Shown: one piece after another, positions 9,482 through 16,920 of the stretch | How the letters are laid out: every line of letters starts with the position of its first letter | How positions within the stretch are numbered: position 1 is the first letter of the stretch | Source of the DNA: Pseudomonadota bacterium | Lineage (GTDB): Bacteria; Pseudomonadota; Gammaproteobacteria; Pseudomonadales; Oleiphilaceae | Assembly: GCA_023430625.1 (NCBI GenBank) | Contig: JAEZAA010000288.1 | Location: 1-44,348, forward strand | Reading direction: 5' to 3' | Length of the DNA stretch: 44,348 nucleotides | Program-made: the position numbers and the translations under genes | The notes under the pieces: generated by a model | What the model saw: the letters and a program-made list of their open reading frames with translations, nothing else | Told to the model about the DNA's origin: nothing | Database searches by the model: none

Positions 9482-9766
9482 ATGATTCGTAAAGTTGCTC
9501 TTACTTCTGTGTTGTTGTCTGCCGTTCTGGCTACTGGCTGTGCCAGCATGACCAAGGAACAACAAGAAAGCATTTCTCAAAAAGCTGATTCCGCAGTGTC
9601 CACGGCTGAGCAAGCCCTGTCCAAGGCGACTTCCGCTGAAAACCGCGCTAACGAAGCGTACCGTAAGGCTGAAGAAGCTCTGGCTGCTGCTCAAGCTGCA
9701 CAGCAGTCTGCTGATGCAGCAAACGAGCGCGCTGCTCGCATGCTGCAGAAGTCTAGCCGCAAGTAA
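9482..9766 (+). CDS. oprI: Major outer membrane lipoprotein, OprI/Lpp type
   Basis: This 94-residue protein has a lipoprotein signal peptide ending in LATGC (Cys21 is the lipidated residue), followed by a continuous Ala/Gln/Glu-rich helix. The helix shows heptad spacing typical of the trimeric Lpp/OprI coiled coil. The C-terminal stretch EEALAAAQAAQQSADAANER and the ending RMLQKSSRK closely match Pseudomonas OprI from memory. The final Lys is the residue that Lpp proteins use for covalent attachment to peptidoglycan. The ATG at 9482 is chosen because the signal peptide begins there. Codon use is strongly biased (gct, ctg, cgt), as expected for a very highly expressed protein. Its TAA directly abuts the stop codon of the convergent L,D-transpeptidase gene. 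Confidence 0.93.
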   Translation: MIRKVALTSVLLSAVLATGCASMTKEQQESISQKADSAVSTAEQALSKATSAENRANEAYRKAEEALAAAQAAQQSADAANERAARMLQKSSRK

Positions 9767-10717
9767 TTACGGCTGTCTTACGAGCGGCCCGGATGCAGAC
9801 ATTCGGGCCCGCTGTCCAATCACTTCCGGCAAGCCGGATACCCGCTGCAACGCCCCCTCCAGTTTCTTCGCATCGATCAGCATCGGACCCTGTTCTTGCT
9901 CATAGGCGGCCAGTGCCTTGACAGCGTCTACGCGCAACTGACGAATGTCGTCCTCGCTTTCCGGCACTTCGAAGGTGTGGAGTTCGATAACCAGATCGTC
10001 GCCATTCATTCCCAGCTTGATAGGCTCGTTCACGAACCGAACCGGCGCGCCGACGGGAACCATCTTAGCCAGGGCCAGGACATCGCGGTTATACATGCGG
10101 ATGCAGCCATGGCTCACCCGGGTCCCGATGCCGAACCGCTTGTTGCTGCCATGAATCAGGTAGCTGGGCAGTTCCAGCTGGAACTTGAAAGGTCCCAGGG
10201 GATTATCCGGGCCGGGCGGGACGACCGCAGGCAGAATATCGCCTTCCGCGGCGTGCTCCTTACGGATGGATTCCGGCGGATACCAGGCAGGATTCGAGAT
10301 CTTGGCGCGCACCCGGGTCTCGGTCAGCGGCGTGGGTGATTCGTCCGTGCCGATGCCAATGGCATAGGAGACGACCGTGTTCTTACCGGAATAATAATAG
10401 AGGCGGTACTCCGCCAAGTTGATGACGATGCCTTGACGGGGGCCGGAGGGCAGAAGGAACTGCTGCGGCAGAACGACCGGAGCTCCTTCGCCGGGTAACC
10501 AAGGGTCAACCTTTGGGTTTGCCAGGAGCATCTCGGTAAAGCCTAGGCCGTGACGTTCGCCCATGTCGGCAAAGGTATCCTCGTAGCGGGCTTCCACCAC
10601 CTGAATATTCCCGACCACGTCGTGACCTTCCTTTAGAGGCAGCTCCAGTGCCTGCACCGACGCGGCGAGCAATGCTCCCGCACAGCTCAACATTGCCAAC
10701 GAAAATCTTGTTCTCAT
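9767..10717 (-). CDS. Periplasmic L,D-transpeptidase with LysM-like N-terminal domain (ErfK/YbiS type)
   Basis: This is a 316-residue exported enzyme. A signal peptide covers residues 1-24 (cleavage near VQA-LE). Residues about 35-90 resemble the LysM-like domain of the ErfK/YbiS/YcfS group (YEDTFADMGERHGLGFTEM, then a LANPKVDPWLPG segment). The YkuD domain follows from about 96, with HGSNKRFGIGTRVSHGCIRM: H189, H203, catalytic C205 and R207. Enzymes of this architecture in E. coli attach Lpp to peptidoglycan or crosslink the wall. Its position beside an OprI/Lpp gene supports that role by inference. The ATG at 10717 is preferred; a TTG at 10726 in the same frame is possible. About 65 residues after the catalytic domain are unassigned. 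Confidence 0.9.
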   Translation of the reverse strand: MRTRFSLAMLSCAGALLAASVQALELPLKEGHDVVGNIQVVEARYEDTFADMGERHGLGFTEMLLANPKVDPWLPGEGAPVVLPQQFLLPSGPRQGIVINLAEYRLYYYSGKNTVVSYAIGIGTDESPTPLTETRVRAKISNPAWYPPESIRKEHAAEGDILPAVVPPGPDNPLGPFKFQLELPSYLIHGSNKRFGIGTRVSHGCIRMYNRDVLALAKMVPVGAPVRFVNEPIKLGMNGDDLVIELHTFEVPESEDDIRQLRVDAVKALAAYEQEQGPMLIDAKKLEGALQRVSGLPEVIGQRARMSASGPLVRQP

Positions 10718-10985
10718 GACGACCAATTTGATACCTGAATCTTGTCTATGAAGATGCGCGCTGCCTTTATCCTAGTCCCCAAACCAGTGCCGGCCAACTT
10801 CTCAAGGGGATATCGCTGGAAGAAATACTTCCTGCGGGAATGCCATCTCTGGGCATGTCATGGGCACGCGCACGCCGTCGCCAACATACACGGCTGCGGG
10901 CTTTACTGTCCATCCGATGAAATACCTAAGCTCTCGTCAGGAATTGAGGCAGGCAGACGGCAGGAGGTCGAGGTGAGAAAAGATC

Positions 10986-11014
10986 TTGTACAGTGCCGCA
11001 TACTGTACTAACAT
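10986..11014 (+). promoter_or_regulatory. Sigma-70 type promoter of the small SOS-linked ORF
   Basis: TTGTAC (10986-10991), a 17-base spacer, then TAACAT (11009-11014) resemble a sigma-70 promoter with ideal spacing. The -10 lies inside the first LexA box, so bound LexA would block it. Transcription would start near 11021, leaving a leader of about 45 bases. Confidence 0.5.
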
Positions 11015-11033
11015 ACAGTGTATATAAACACAG
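11001..11033 (+). promoter_or_regulatory. Tandem LexA (SOS) boxes
   Basis: The first box is TACTGTactaacatACAGTG (11001-11020), a perfect CTGT-N8-ACAG core in the consensus flanking context. A second, overlapping box has GTGT-N8-ACAG (11018-11033), one mismatch from the core. Centres are 15 bases apart, so two LexA dimers could not bind both without overlap or cooperation. The boxes sit over the putative -10 and start site of the 45-residue ORF, the geometry expected for SOS repression. Confidence 0.75.
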
Positions 11034-11065
11034 TTAATCTGCTCGACCCGTCAGGAGTACTCACT

Positions 11066-11203
11066 ATGTCCGTTTCTTCTCTCGCTGATGATGTGATTTG
11101 CGTAAAAATGCCGCTCAATCGTGCGCTGGTTGCGTTTTATTACAAACGGGTCGGCAGTGAATGGGTGCGTTATAAGCGGGAAGCAGTCGGCGCCGTTCAT
11201 TAA
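11066..11203 (+). CDS. 45-residue protein of unknown function, predicted SOS-induced
   Basis: I do not recognise this protein. It begins MSVSSLADDVICVKMPLNRA and ends KREAVGAVH. The middle is hydrophobic and aromatic (ALVAFYYKRVGSEWVRYK) with a net positive charge, but it is not clearly a membrane segment. The ATG at 11066 has a good ribosome site (aggag, 11053-11057, 8 bases away). The strong support for it being real is the LexA-controlled promoter upstream and the hairpin terminator downstream at 11262-11281. Small SOS proteins in other bacteria include cell-division inhibitors and membrane toxins, but no similarity to these is visible. Function unknown. Confidence 0.6.
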   Translation: MSVSSLADDVICVKMPLNRALVAFYYKRVGSEWVRYKREAVGAVH

Positions 11204-11261
11204 GCAGTGCCGGGAGTGCCTGAATAAATAGAGGCAGATCCCGGTCTGCAGGATTGTCCCC

Positions 11262-11281
11262 AGCCAAGGAATGGCTTTTTA
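11262..11281 (+). terminator. Short Rho-independent terminator after the SOS-linked ORF
   Basis: AGCCA (11262-11266), a 5-base loop, TGGCT (11272-11276), then a run of Ts to 11281. The stem is short, but the position between two genes and the T-run fit an intrinsic terminator. Confidence 0.5.
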
Positions 11282-11312
11282 ATGTGCGTCTGCTTTGTGA
11301 CGCCTCTTCTTA

Positions 11313-11471
11313 TCAGGTGGCTGGCGAGTGGGGTGTCTTCCCATTGCTTTTGGCCTGTCCGCCACCACGCCTTTGAATATCCTTTCGGATTGCCCAGATA
11401 AAGCCGCCAAAGAACATGATGGTCAGAGTGACAATGATCAGGCCGGCCAAGACGACTTCGTCGATGTACAT
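11313..11471 (-). CDS. 52-residue single-helix membrane protein, predicted anaerobically induced
   Basis: This small frame translates as MYIDEVVLAGLIIVTLTIMF, then FGGFIWAIRKDIQRRGGG and a polar tail ending SPAT. Residues about 6-28 form one hydrophobic helix, followed by a basic stretch, so the C-terminus is probably cytoplasmic. The ATG at 11469-11471 has a ribosome site (aggaa) 6-7 bases upstream. A perfect FNR/Anr box lies about 66 bases upstream. The layout of one helix ending FIWA.RK with a polar tail recalls CcoQ-type subunits of cbb3 oxidases, but this is only a resemblance in layout; no oxidase genes are nearby. Treated as unknown. Confidence 0.6.
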   Translation of the reverse strand: MYIDEVVLAGLIIVTLTIMFFGGFIWAIRKDIQRRGGGQAKSNGKTPHSPAT

Positions 11472-11503
11472 GATGAGTTCCTGTCGCTGTGAGTTATGAC
11501 TAC

Positions 11504-11544
11504 AGACTAACAGCTCCAGGTAATCAGCTATTGATGTTGATCAA
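11504..11544 (-). promoter_or_regulatory. FNR/Anr-dependent promoter
   Basis: TTGATgttgATCAA (11531-11544) is a perfect match to the FNR/Anr consensus TTGAT-N4-ATCAA. Reading on the minus strand, a weak -10 (TAGTCT, 11504-11509) follows at a distance that puts the box centre near -40.5/-41.5, the class II activator position. The gene downstream is the 52-residue membrane protein. The box lies after the stop codon of the RDD gene, so it serves the small ORF, not the RDD gene. Confidence 0.7.
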
Positions 11545-11560
11545 GTGAAGAGCGGATTGT

Positions 11561-12049
11561 TTATTTCTTGCGTGGCGGGAGTTGCACGACCTGGCTTTCG
11601 GAGTAGCGATCGTGCCAGGTGCGGCGCTCTTTGTCCCAGAGCATCCAGAGGTAGCCGAGCCCGAAACAGAGGCCCGATACCAGCGCAATCATGAAGCGCA
11701 GCAGGCATTGGGTCCAGGCCAGCGAGGTGCCATCCGCATTCTGCACCCGAATGCGCCATGCCTGCATACCGAGCGTTTGGCCCAGGCGATGCCAGAAATA
11801 GGCGAAGAAGAAGAAAATGACGAGAAAGAGGATGGTTTTAAAGAAGGGATCTCGCGCCATGCCGCCTGTATCAAGGTGAGTCTTCAGGGCTTCCTCGCCC
11901 ATGATGGCGCCGGCAACCGCGAGATAAATGGCGGTTGTGACCAAGGCGAGAGCGATCACCAGCAGGCCGTCGTAAATCATGGCGGCGAGACGGCGCCAGA
12001 GCGGGGCGGGCGGCAGAGGCGTGGAGGCATCTGGAAAACGTCGGATCAT
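11561..12049 (-). CDS. RDD family membrane protein
   Basis: This is a 162-residue inner-membrane protein. It shows the RDD pattern: PLWRRLAAMIYDGLLVIALA at about 16-35 (Arg and Asp in the first helix), a second helix near 70-88 rich in Phe, then GQTLGMQAWRIRVQNADG at about 90-107 and a final helix near 117-138. It ends with the conserved-looking WHDRYSESQVV. RDD proteins are a broad family; some are linked to ion transport, but most have no assigned role. It is divergent from alaS with 246 bases between them. Confidence 0.88.
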   Translation of the reverse strand: MIRRFPDASTPLPPAPLWRRLAAMIYDGLLVIALALVTTAIYLAVAGAIMGEEALKTHLDTGGMARDPFFKTILFLVIFFFFAYFWHRLGQTLGMQAWRIRVQNADGTSLAWTQCLLRFMIALVSGLCFGLGYLWMLWDKERRTWHDRYSESQVVQLPPRKK

Positions 12050-12200
12050 GCGGCTGGGGTCCGGTAAAAGCTGGGCACTATATCACAAACCGAGCCCGGT
12101 GCTCCCGTCCGCGCAGGCGGGTTTTTCGCTTGGATTGCAGCCGGGTCTCCAGATGGTACGTAGTCCTCTCTTTCCCCCGCAATTCTTGCGTCTACACGAT

Positions 12201-12228
12201 TTTTACCCACCGTCAACTATGGTAGAGT
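12201..12228 (+). promoter_or_regulatory. Possible sigma-70 promoter of alaS
   Basis: TTTTAC (12201-12206), a 16-base spacer and TAGAGT (12223-12228) lie about 70 bases before alaS. The match is moderate. Confidence 0.3.
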
Positions 12229-12295
12229 AGCCGTCCAGTTCGTCTTCGAAAATTGTTCCCTACAGCATCACGCAACGCCTACGGTAGACATTGCC

Positions 12296-14923
12296 ATGAA
12301 AAGCGCTGAAATCCGCGAAGCATTTCTTCGATTCTTTGAAGCCAAGGGCCACGCTCGGGTGGCTTCCAGTTCCTTGATTCCAGGCGATGACCCGACGCTC
12401 CTGTTCACCAATGCCGGCATGAACCAGTTCAAGGATTGCTTTCTTGGGTTGGAGAAGCGCAGTTACAGTCGCGCGACCACCGCGCAGAAGTGTGTGCGGG
12501 CAGGGGGCAAGCACAATGACCTGGAAAACGTTGGTTATACCGCGCGTCACCACACGTTTTTCGAGATGCTGGGGAACTTCAGCTTCGGCGACTATTTCAA
12601 GCGTGACGCCATTCTGTATGCCTGGGAATTTCTCACGTCGCCCCAATGGCTCAATATCGATCCAAACAAGCTGTGGGTGACGGTCTATCACACGGACGAC
12701 GAAGCCTATGGAATCTGGAATCAGGAAGTAGGCGTGCCGGCAGAGCGCATCGTGCGCATCGGTGATAACAAGGGTGCCCAGTATGCATCCGACAATTTCT
12801 GGGCCATGGGCGATACCGGCCCCTGCGGGCCCTGCACCGAGATCTTCTATGACCACGGGCCGGAAATCGCCGGTGGGCCTCCCGGTTCGCCGGACGAAGA
12901 CGGCGACCGTTACATCGAGATCTGGAACAACGTCTTCATGCAGTTCAACCGGACGGCCGACGGCGAGATGCAGCCGTTGCCAGCACCGTCGGTGGATACC
13001 GGCATGGGGCTGGAGCGTATCTCCGCGGTCATGCAGCATGTCAACAGCAACTATGACATCGACCTTTTCCAGAATCTGCTGGCTGCGGCCGCCGATGTAA
13101 TTGGTTGCGCCAACGAGGGGCAGCCGTCCCTCAAGGTTGTGGCCGACCACATCCGTTCCTGCTCTTTCCTGATTGCCGACGGTGTGATGCCCTCCAATGA
13201 AGGGCGGGGCTATGTGCTGCGCCGCATCATTCGTCGTGCTTGCCGTCATGGTCACAAGCTGGGTGCAACCGGCGCCTTCTTCCATAAGCTGGTGCCGACG
13301 CTGGTAGCAGAAATGAGTGGCGCGTATCCGGAGCTGCTGGAACGGCAGGCCCAGGTGGAGCGGGTACTGCGTATGGAAGAGGAGCAGTTCGCCAAAACGC
13401 TCGAGCTGGGACTGCGTATTCTTGAGCAGGATCTGGTTGGGCTGAAGGGCACGGTGATTCCGGGTAAAACCGTCTTTACCCTGTATGACACTTATGGTTT
13501 TCCAGTGGATCTGACCAACGATATCGCCCGGGAGCGTGGTCTGACCCTGGATTATGAAGGCTATGAAGCCGAGATGGCGGCGCAGCGCGAGCGCGCCCGG
13601 TCGGCGAGCCGGTTTGGTGTTGACTACAACGCGGCCATCAAGGTCGATGGACGGACCGATTTCACTGGCTACGAGCATCTCGCCGATCACTCCCTTGTAA
13701 CCGGCATCTTTGTCGACGGCAAGGCGGTCGATGCCATCACCGCAGGAGCCCGGGCCACGGTGGTTCTGGATCGTACACCTTTCTATGCCGAGTCTGGCGG
13801 ACAGGTGGGGGATGCCGGAATCCTGGAGTGGCAGGGCGGGGCCTTCGCCGTGGCAGACACGCGCAAGGAAGGTGAAAACCATCTCCATATGGGGAGCCTG
13901 GAGAGTGGCAACCTGAAAGTCGGTGATCAGGTTCTGGCTCGTGTGGATGAAGCCAAGCGCGTCGCCACTGCCCTCAATCACTCAGCCACACACCTGTTGC
14001 ACGCGGCATTGCGCCAGGTTCTGGGTACTCATGTGACCCAGAAGGGATCGCTGGTGAATGCAGAGCGCCTGCGCTTCGATTTTTCCCACTTCGAACCTGT
14101 GTCCATGGCGCAGATCAAGCAAGTGGAAGATATCGTCAACGAGCAGATTCGCGCCAACGTTGCGGTCGAAATTGAAGAAACCGACATGGAAACCGCCCGC
14201 GCCAAAGGCGCGATGGCCCTGTTCGGCGAAAAGTATGGCGACAAGGTGCGCGTGCTGGCCATGGGGCGGAACAACTTCTCCGTGGAACTCTGTGGCGGTA
14301 CCCACGTTTCTCGCACGGGCGATATCGGCTATTTCATCATCGTCTCCGAGGCCGGTGTTGCAGCAGGCGTTCGCCGTATCGAGGCGGTGACGGGGGCCAA
14401 TGCCGCACGTTACCTGGATACCGGTGAGCAGGCGTTGCGGGAAGTGGCGGGTCTGGTCAAGGCCGGGCGCGATCAGGTGGTCGACAAGGTGCGTGCGCTG
14501 TTCGAGCGAAACCGTCAGTTGGAGCGGGAGCTGGAGCAGTTGAAAGGCAAGCTCGCCAGCTCTGCCGGCTCCGACCTGGCTGCCAAGGCGATCGAGGTGG
14601 GTGATATCAAGGTTGTGGCGGCGCGCCTGGAGGGTGTTGACCGTAAGGGCTTGATGGATACGGTCGACCAGTTGAAGAACAAGCTGGGCCGGGCCGTAGT
14701 CTTGCTGGCAGCTTTGGAAGAGGATAAAGTCAGCGTCGTCGCGGGCGTCACCAAGGATTTGACGGACAGGCTCAAGGCCGGTGACCTGGTGAAGACCGTC
14801 GCCGAGCAATTGGGTGGCAAGGGCGGTGGACGTCCGGACATGGCGCAGGGCGGTGGCACTGACGCGGCAAAACTACCCGATGCGCTGGCAGCGGTGCCGG
14901 GTTGGGTGGAAAGCAAATTATAA
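12296..14923 (+). CDS. alaS: Alanyl-tRNA synthetase
   Basis: This charges tRNA-Ala with alanine in the cytoplasm. The 875-residue length is normal. The class II catalytic core is at the N-terminus (GHARVASSSLIP, TNAGMNQFKD, GKHNDLENVGYTARHHTFFE). The editing domain has the zinc-binding residues H562 and H566 (HSATHLLH) and C666 and H670 (CGGTH). The C-terminal oligomerisation and C-Ala region ends in a glycine-rich GGKGGGRPDMAQGGG segment. Sequence upstream at 12260-12295 is short leader. The order alaS-lysC-csrA-tRNA is common in gammaproteobacteria, and here too the three genes lie in line on one strand. Confidence 0.98.
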   Translation: MKSAEIREAFLRFFEAKGHARVASSSLIPGDDPTLLFTNAGMNQFKDCFLGLEKRSYSRATTAQKCVRAGGKHNDLENVGYTARHHTFFEMLGNFSFGDYFKRDAILYAWEFLTSPQWLNIDPNKLWVTVYHTDDEAYGIWNQEVGVPAERIVRIGDNKGAQYASDNFWAMGDTGPCGPCTEIFYDHGPEIAGGPPGSPDEDGDRYIEIWNNVFMQFNRTADGEMQPLPAPSVDTGMGLERISAVMQHVNSNYDIDLFQNLLAAAADVIGCANEGQPSLKVVADHIRSCSFLIADGVMPSNEGRGYVLRRIIRRACRHGHKLGATGAFFHKLVPTLVAEMSGAYPELLERQAQVERVLRMEEEQFAKTLELGLRILEQDLVGLKGTVIPGKTVFTLYDTYGFPVDLTNDIARERGLTLDYEGYEAEMAAQRERARSASRFGVDYNAAIKVDGRTDFTGYEHLADHSLVTGIFVDGKAVDAITAGARATVVLDRTPFYAESGGQVGDAGILEWQGGAFAVADTRKEGENHLHMGSLESGNLKVGDQVLARVDEAKRVATALNHSATHLLHAALRQVLGTHVTQKGSLVNAERLRFDFSHFEPVSMAQIKQVEDIVNEQIRANVAVEIEETDMETARAKGAMALFGEKYGDKVRVLAMGRNNFSVELCGGTHVSRTGDIGYFIIVSEAGVAAGVRRIEAVTGANAARYLDTGEQALREVAGLVKAGRDQVVDKVRALFERNRQLERELEQLKGKLASSAGSDLAAKAIEVGDIKVVAARLEGVDRKGLMDTVDQLKNKLGRAVVLLAALEEDKVSVVAGVTKDLTDRLKAGDLVKTVAEQLGGKGGGRPDMAQGGGTDAAKLPDALAAVPGWVESKL

Positions 14924-14931
14924 GTTTCAGA

Positions 14932-14973
14932 AAACCTCTGTGGGACTCGGCGTCGCCGGGTTCGCAGGGGTTT
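14932..14973 (+). terminator. Stem-loop between alaS and lysC, possible weak terminator
   Basis: AAACCTCTG (14932-14940) pairs with CAGGGGTTT (14965-14973) with one G-T wobble, and an inner CGGCG/CGCCG stem stacks inside. No clear T-run follows, so it may be an attenuating or processing element and not a terminator. Confidence 0.35.
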
Positions 14974-15033
14974 CGTCGTGTCAGGGTCCACAGGTTTGTT
15001 TAACGGTTGCTTCAGGATCGGGTGAAATAGGCA

Positions 15034-16269
15034 ATGGCGCTATTGGTGCAGAAATTCGGAGGAACCTCTGTCGGTACGGTCGAACGTATCGAGGCGGTCG
15101 CGGATAAGATCAAGGGTTTTCGGGACGCGGGGCATGACTTAGTTGTCGTGGTGTCCGCCATGAGCGGCGAGACCAACCGACTGATTGGTCTGGCCAAAAG
15201 TATCATGGAGGATCCAACGCCTCGGGAGTTGGACGTTCTGGTGTCGACCGGAGAGCAGGTGACGATTGCCCTGTTGTCCATGGCCCTGCATAAGCGGGGT
15301 ATGGAGGCGCGCTCTTATACGGGTCAGCAGGTCCGAATCCTGACGGATCAGGCCTACACCAAGGCGCGTATCGTCAATATTGATGAGGACCGCATCCGCA
15401 GCGACCTGAAAGCAGGGCGTGTCGTGGTTGTGGCCGGTTTCCAGGGTGTGGATGAAGAAGGCAATATCACCACGCTCGGGCGGGGTGGTTCCGATACCAC
15501 GGGTGTTGCTCTGGCCGCTGCATTGAAGGCGGACGAGTGCCAGATCTATACCGACGTGGATGGCGTCTATACGACCGACCCCCGCGTGGTGGAGAGCGCC
15601 CGCCGACTGGATCGAATCACTTTTGAAGAAATGCTGGAAATGGCGAGTCTGGGCTCGAAGGTGCTGCAGATCCGTTCCGTTGAGTTTGCCGGCAAATACA
15701 ACGTCCCTTTGCGCGTGCTCCACAGCTTTAAAGAAGGTCCTGGCACGCTGATTACTGTTGAGGATAACAACGTTATGGAACAGCCGATTGTTTCAGGCAT
15801 TGCGTTCAACCGCGATGAAGCAAAACTGACCTTGGCCGGTGTGGCCGATATTCCCGGCGTGGCCTCGAAAATCCTGAAGCCGATCAGCGATGCCAACATC
15901 GAAGTCGACATGATCGTTCAGAACGTTGGCGCGGATAACAAGACTGACTTCACCTTCACGGTCCATCGCAATGACTTCCGCAAGGCGCAAGCAATCCTAC
16001 AGGAGCTGCAGCAGACCCTGAGCGCCCGAGAGGTCAAAGGTGACAACAAGATCGCGAAGGTGTCCATCGTTGGCGTGGGTATGCGCTCTCATGCAGGTGT
16101 GGCGTCCAAGATGTTCGATGCGCTGTCTCGCGATGGCATCAATATCCTGATGATTTCCACCTCCGAGATCAAAATCTCCGTGGTCATCGACGAGAAATAT
16201 CTGGAACTGGCCGTGCGTAGCCTGCACACGGCGTTCGAACTCGACGCGGACAGAACACGCGAGGAATGA
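15034..16269 (+). CDS. lysC: Aspartate kinase
   Basis: This phosphorylates aspartate, the first step towards lysine, threonine, methionine and diaminopimelate. The 411-residue monofunctional form has the N-terminal kinase signature VQKFGGTSVG (5-14), a later GRGGSDTTGVALA segment, and TDVDGVYTTDPR for nucleotide binding. Two ACT domains follow at about 265-340 and 345-411 and would mediate feedback control by amino acids. The ribosome site is weak. The distance from alaS is 110 bases, with a stem-loop between, so co-transcription is uncertain. A hairpin follows the stop codon. Confidence 0.97.
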   Translation: MALLVQKFGGTSVGTVERIEAVADKIKGFRDAGHDLVVVVSAMSGETNRLIGLAKSIMEDPTPRELDVLVSTGEQVTIALLSMALHKRGMEARSYTGQQVRILTDQAYTKARIVNIDEDRIRSDLKAGRVVVVAGFQGVDEEGNITTLGRGGSDTTGVALAAALKADECQIYTDVDGVYTTDPRVVESARRLDRITFEEMLEMASLGSKVLQIRSVEFAGKYNVPLRVLHSFKEGPGTLITVEDNNVMEQPIVSGIAFNRDEAKLTLAGVADIPGVASKILKPISDANIEVDMIVQNVGADNKTDFTFTVHRNDFRKAQAILQELQQTLSAREVKGDNKIAKVSIVGVGMRSHAGVASKMFDALSRDGINILMISTSEIKISVVIDEKYLELAVRSLHTAFELDADRTREE

Positions 16270-16276
16270 CGAATTG

Positions 16277-16317
16277 TCGGCCGGACTGCAGAATAGAAGC
16301 TGAAGTCGGGCCGATTT
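16277..16317 (+). terminator. Hairpin after lysC
   Basis: TCGGCCGGACT (16277-16287) pairs with AGTCGGGCCGA (16304-16314) over 10 of 11 positions. Only three Ts follow, so it is a probable but imperfect intrinsic terminator. Confidence 0.55.
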
Positions 16318-16654
16318 CATCGGAGTGCTCCCGAGTTTTGGGGAGACGGGACTGAATGGTCAAATGGCCAGTTGGAATTCGTGGTGGGTTCCGCTGGTCG
16401 CTGAGGGCATTCTGGTTCTGCTGCGGATCTAATGGACGGAGATGCATAACCGGCATCGTGTCTGGCTTTTCAGTACGATACGGGGAGAGTGACAGGTCAT
16501 AGTTCTGATCAATCCGGATGATTGAAAAAGACTGGGGCTTGAAACCTTTCTTTTTAAGGATATTGAACAATAATCAAAACCAGCTTTGGTCCGTTCAAGA
16601 AGAACTTGCAAAGTCATCTCTGGAAATTAAGTCGTATATCAAAGGAGAAGCAGA
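16315..16654. other. Gene-free spacer before csrA
   Basis: This stretch of about 340 bases holds no gene that I can support. It contains a small CTCCC/GGGAG hairpin (16328-16345), becomes AT-richer to the right, and must carry the csrA promoter. A GAACTT at 16602 looks like an AlgU/RpoE -35 but has no matching -10. Confidence 0.5.
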
Positions 16655-16861
16655 ATGCTCATTTTGACTCGTAGAGTGGGTGAAACCCTGATGGTTGGTG
16701 ACGAAGTCACTGTCACCGTCCTGGGCGTCAAGGGTAACCAGGTTCGTATCGGTGTGAACGCGCCCAAAGAAGTTGCGGTTCACCGGGAAGAAATCTATCA
16801 GAGAATTCAACGGGAGAAAGCCGATAAGGGCGAACGGGCCGAAGAAGAGTCCGCCTCCTAA
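16655..16861 (+). CDS. csrA: Carbon storage regulator CsrA/RsmA
   Basis: This is a 68-residue RNA-binding dimer that binds GGA motifs in leaders of target mRNAs and controls translation or stability. The start MLILTRRVGETLMVGDEVTV is a near-perfect family signature; Arg6 and Arg7 and the later VAVHREEIY segment supply RNA-binding residues. The tail after residue 58 is variable and slightly longer than in E. coli. The ribosome site itself is AAAGGAGAA and contains a GGA, which fits known CsrA autoregulation, by inference. CsrA/RsmA controls motility genes in many relatives, so it may act on the flagellar block in this same window. Confidence 0.97.
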   Translation: MLILTRRVGETLMVGDEVTVTVLGVKGNQVRIGVNAPKEVAVHREEIYQRIQREKADKGERAEEESAS

Positions 16862-16901
16862 TTTTTTCCAAATTGCCCCTATCCTTTTAATTCGGTTGTG
16901 T

Positions 16902-16909
16902 TATTATAC
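16902..16909 (+). promoter_or_regulatory. -10 element of the tRNA cluster
   Basis: TATTATAC lies 11 bases before the mature tRNA-Ser end and is followed by a GC-rich discriminator (GCCGCG), which is typical of stringently controlled stable-RNA promoters. No strong -35 is seen at the right distance. Confidence 0.4.
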
Positions 16910-16920
16910 GCCGCGTTTGC

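Larger units (their letters stand above)
10718..11065. other. Gene-free divergent spacer
   Basis: This 348-base stretch separates the minus-strand L,D-transpeptidase from the small plus-strand ORF. The right end holds the LexA operators and promoter listed separately. The remainder shows no convincing gene; the open frame from 10742 to 11011 has no ribosome site and no family-like sequence. Confidence 0.5.

Noticed and set aside
10742..11011. 89-codon frame upstream of the LexA boxes
   Set aside because: No ribosome site, no family-like sequence, and it runs into the operator region.
12260..13981. 573-codon open frame antisense to alaS
   Set aside because: It fully overlaps the clear alaS gene; long antisense frames are common in GC-rich codon-biased DNA, and the sequence matches no family.
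16602..16607. GAACTT before csrA, resembling an AlgU/RpoE -35
   Set aside because: No TCTGA-like -10 at 16-17 bases; TCTGG occurs after only about 11 bases.
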